Assembly (NCBI GenBank): GCA_011620705.1
Contig: WOYR01000045.1
Span: 1-13,203 of the forward strand
Direction of reading: 5' to 3'
Source: Microbacteriaceae bacterium
Lineage (GTDB): Bacteria; Actinomycetota; Actinomycetes; Actinomycetales; Microbacteriaceae
Length of the DNA: 13,203 bases
The position numbers and the translations under genes are program-made. Numbering within the stretch: position 1 is the first letter of the stretch; every line of letters begins with the position of its first letter. The notes under the pieces were generated by a model that saw nothing but the letters and a program-made list of their open reading frames with translations, made no database searches and had not been told where the DNA came from. This document shows positions 12,218 through 13,203 of this stretch, in pieces.

Positions 12218-13203
12218 ATGCTCGCCCTCATCGCCGTCGGGATCGCATCCGGCGCGCTGGCCACCCTCGCCGTCTTCCAGCTGGCGCGTCCGCTGCTCGC
12301 CGGGAGGATGGTCTGGCCTGCGCTCGGCGCCGCCGCCGTCAGCGCGATCCTGACGATCGGCATCGGCCGGCTGTTCGACATCGCCTCATGGGGCTACCTG
12401 ATCGGGATCGCGGCGTTCGCGGTCCCCGTGCTCGTACTCCTCGAGGCGGCGGCGATCGCGTCGGGCGCCGACCGCGCTGGGCGGTGGATCCTCATGCTCG
12501 GCTGGGGTGCGATCGTGTTTCCGCTCGCGGCACTCGTGCCGCTGTGGCTCACCGCGTCCTGCGCGGGGACCGATTGCGAGCTCGAGGATTTCGGGGGAGG
12601 CCTCCCGCTGCTGGTGTCATCGAGCGCCTTCGTCCTGCTCGCCTGGCTGCCGGCCGGAGTCGTCGAGCGGGCGGACCCGGACCCGCAGGACAACCGGCGC
12701 GCGATGCTGGCCCTGCTCGTGGTCTGGCTCGCCTTCATCGTCTGGCTGACCCAGTTGGAGGGGGCCGTCGACGAGTACACGACCCGGATCGTGCTGGCCG
12801 CCGTGATCGGGCCGGTGTTCGGCGCTCTCGGCTGGCTGCTCGTCGACCTGCTGCGCAACGCCCGTCGTCCCATCGGCCGCTCCCTCGCGCTGGGCCTGGT
12901 CGCCGGGATAGCCGCAACTCTCCCGGGTGCGGTGACGGTCGCGGTCCCGTGGAACCTCGCCGTCGGCGCGCTGGCCGGAGCGCTGGGCTCGGTGGCCTAT
13001 TCGGGGCGGGCGTCCTCGGCGGCCGGGATCGCGACGCGCTGGGGACTCGTCGTTCTGGTGGCGTCGGCGATCGGATTCCTGGCACCTGCGATCTCGGGCG
13101 ACACGATCGGCATCCTGTTCTCGGCGCATCTCGGCGTGCTGTCGGTGCCGGTCGTGTCGTTCGTCGGGGTTTCGCTCCTGTCCCTGCTGGTGTCGGCGCC
13201 GGT
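12218..13203 (+). CDS. Degenerate Amt-family membrane protein lacking the twin-histidine site, cut by the right edge
   Basis: The first 328 residues are visible and the frame stays open to the edge. It is very hydrophobic, with about eight to nine membrane segments. Compared by eye with AmtB just upstream, it shares ADRA...W (84-90 against 139-147), FP (101-102 against 160-161), DFxGG (124-128 against 182-186) and LGWLxV (204-209 against 265-270). From P218/P278 to A260/A320 the offset is constant at 60, with identical P, G, VAG, A, P, W, G, GA and SVA positions. So it is very probably an Amt paralogue. The pore has changed: L132 replaces the first histidine, A272 the second, and the FYGG signature of helix 1 is absent. 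C115 and C120 sit in the loop before DFxGG and could form a disulfide. It is unlikely to conduct ammonium as AmtB does; a partner, sensor or altered-substrate role is inference. The start is ATG 12218, with AGGAG 8 nt upstream. Confidence 0.65.
   Translation, partial: MLALIAVGIASGALATLAVFQLARPLLAGRMVWPALGAAAVSAILTIGIGRLFDIASWGYLIGIAAFAVPVLVLLEAAAIASGADRAGRWILMLGWGAIVFPLAALVPLWLTASCAGTDCELEDFGGGLPLLVSSSAFVLLAWLPAGVVERADPDPQDNRRAMLALLVVWLAFIVWLTQLEGAVDEYTTRIVLAAVIGPVFGALGWLLVDLLRNARRPIGRSLALGLVAGIAATLPGAVTVAVPWNLAVGALAGALGSVAYSGRASSAAGIATRWGLVVLVASAIGFLAPAISGDTIGILFSAHLGVLSVPVVSFVGVSLLSLLVSAP

Noticed and set aside
1..13203. CRISPR arrays, tRNA genes, insertion sequences or toxin-antitoxin pairs
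   Set aside because: No regularly spaced repeats, cloverleaf-like sequence, transposase motifs or small paired genes were seen in any gap.

Overview
The window is uniformly GC-rich. It has tightly packed genes on both strands, many GTG starts, short intergenic gaps and -10-like TAGNNT hexamers. Together with a DUF3000 protein beside an HRDC-type RNase D, a CysA-type rhodanese with the CRIGER active loop, and a MEP-pathway dxs, this points to a high-GC actinobacterium, most likely of the family Microbacteriaceae (Microbacterium-like). That placement is inference from gene content and protein style. I see no tRNA, rRNA, CRISPR array, insertion sequence or prophage gene; this looks like chromosomal backbone.

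Layout, left to right. (1) 1-483, minus: N-terminal part of a membrane glycosyltransferase (GT39/ArnT-like), divergent from dxs. (2) 606-2555, plus: dxs, followed by a hairpin and an aldo/keto reductase (2625-3593). (3) 3649-5563, minus: an operon of a leaderless DUF3000 gene and RNase D with an 8-nt overlap, convergent with the reductase. (4) 5648-6895, plus: a membrane-anchored alpha/beta hydrolase whose stop codon overlaps the stop of sufE. (5) 6892-8251, minus: sulfurtransferase plus SufE, a likely sulfur-transfer operon. (6) 8381-9412, plus: an AFG1/ZapE-type ATPase, convergent with nhaA (9416-10579, minus) across a 3-bp gap. (7) 10580-10826: a regulatory region holding GlnR-type boxes, followed by the ammonium transporter gene amtB (10827-12095), a strong UUCG-capped hairpin, and a membrane protein cut by the right edge (12218-13203).

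The most interesting item is this last gene. Read against the AmtB encoded just upstream, it is recognisably an Amt-family protein: it keeps ADRA, FP, DFxGG, LGWLxV, VAG and GAxxSVA landmarks with nearly constant offset. Both pore histidines of the twin-His site are replaced, and the FYGG signature of the first helix is missing. It therefore appears to be a tandem, degenerate Amt paralogue, reminiscent of the non-conducting Rh30 partners of RhAG. With the GlnR-like sites upstream of amtB, this end of the window may be a nitrogen-responsive module of a transporter plus a pseudo-transporter.

The remaining genes are housekeeping: isoprenoid precursor synthesis (dxs), RNA processing (RNase D), Fe-S cluster sulfur supply (sulfurtransferase/SufE), pH and sodium homeostasis (NhaA) and an AAA+ ATPase of the ZapE family.
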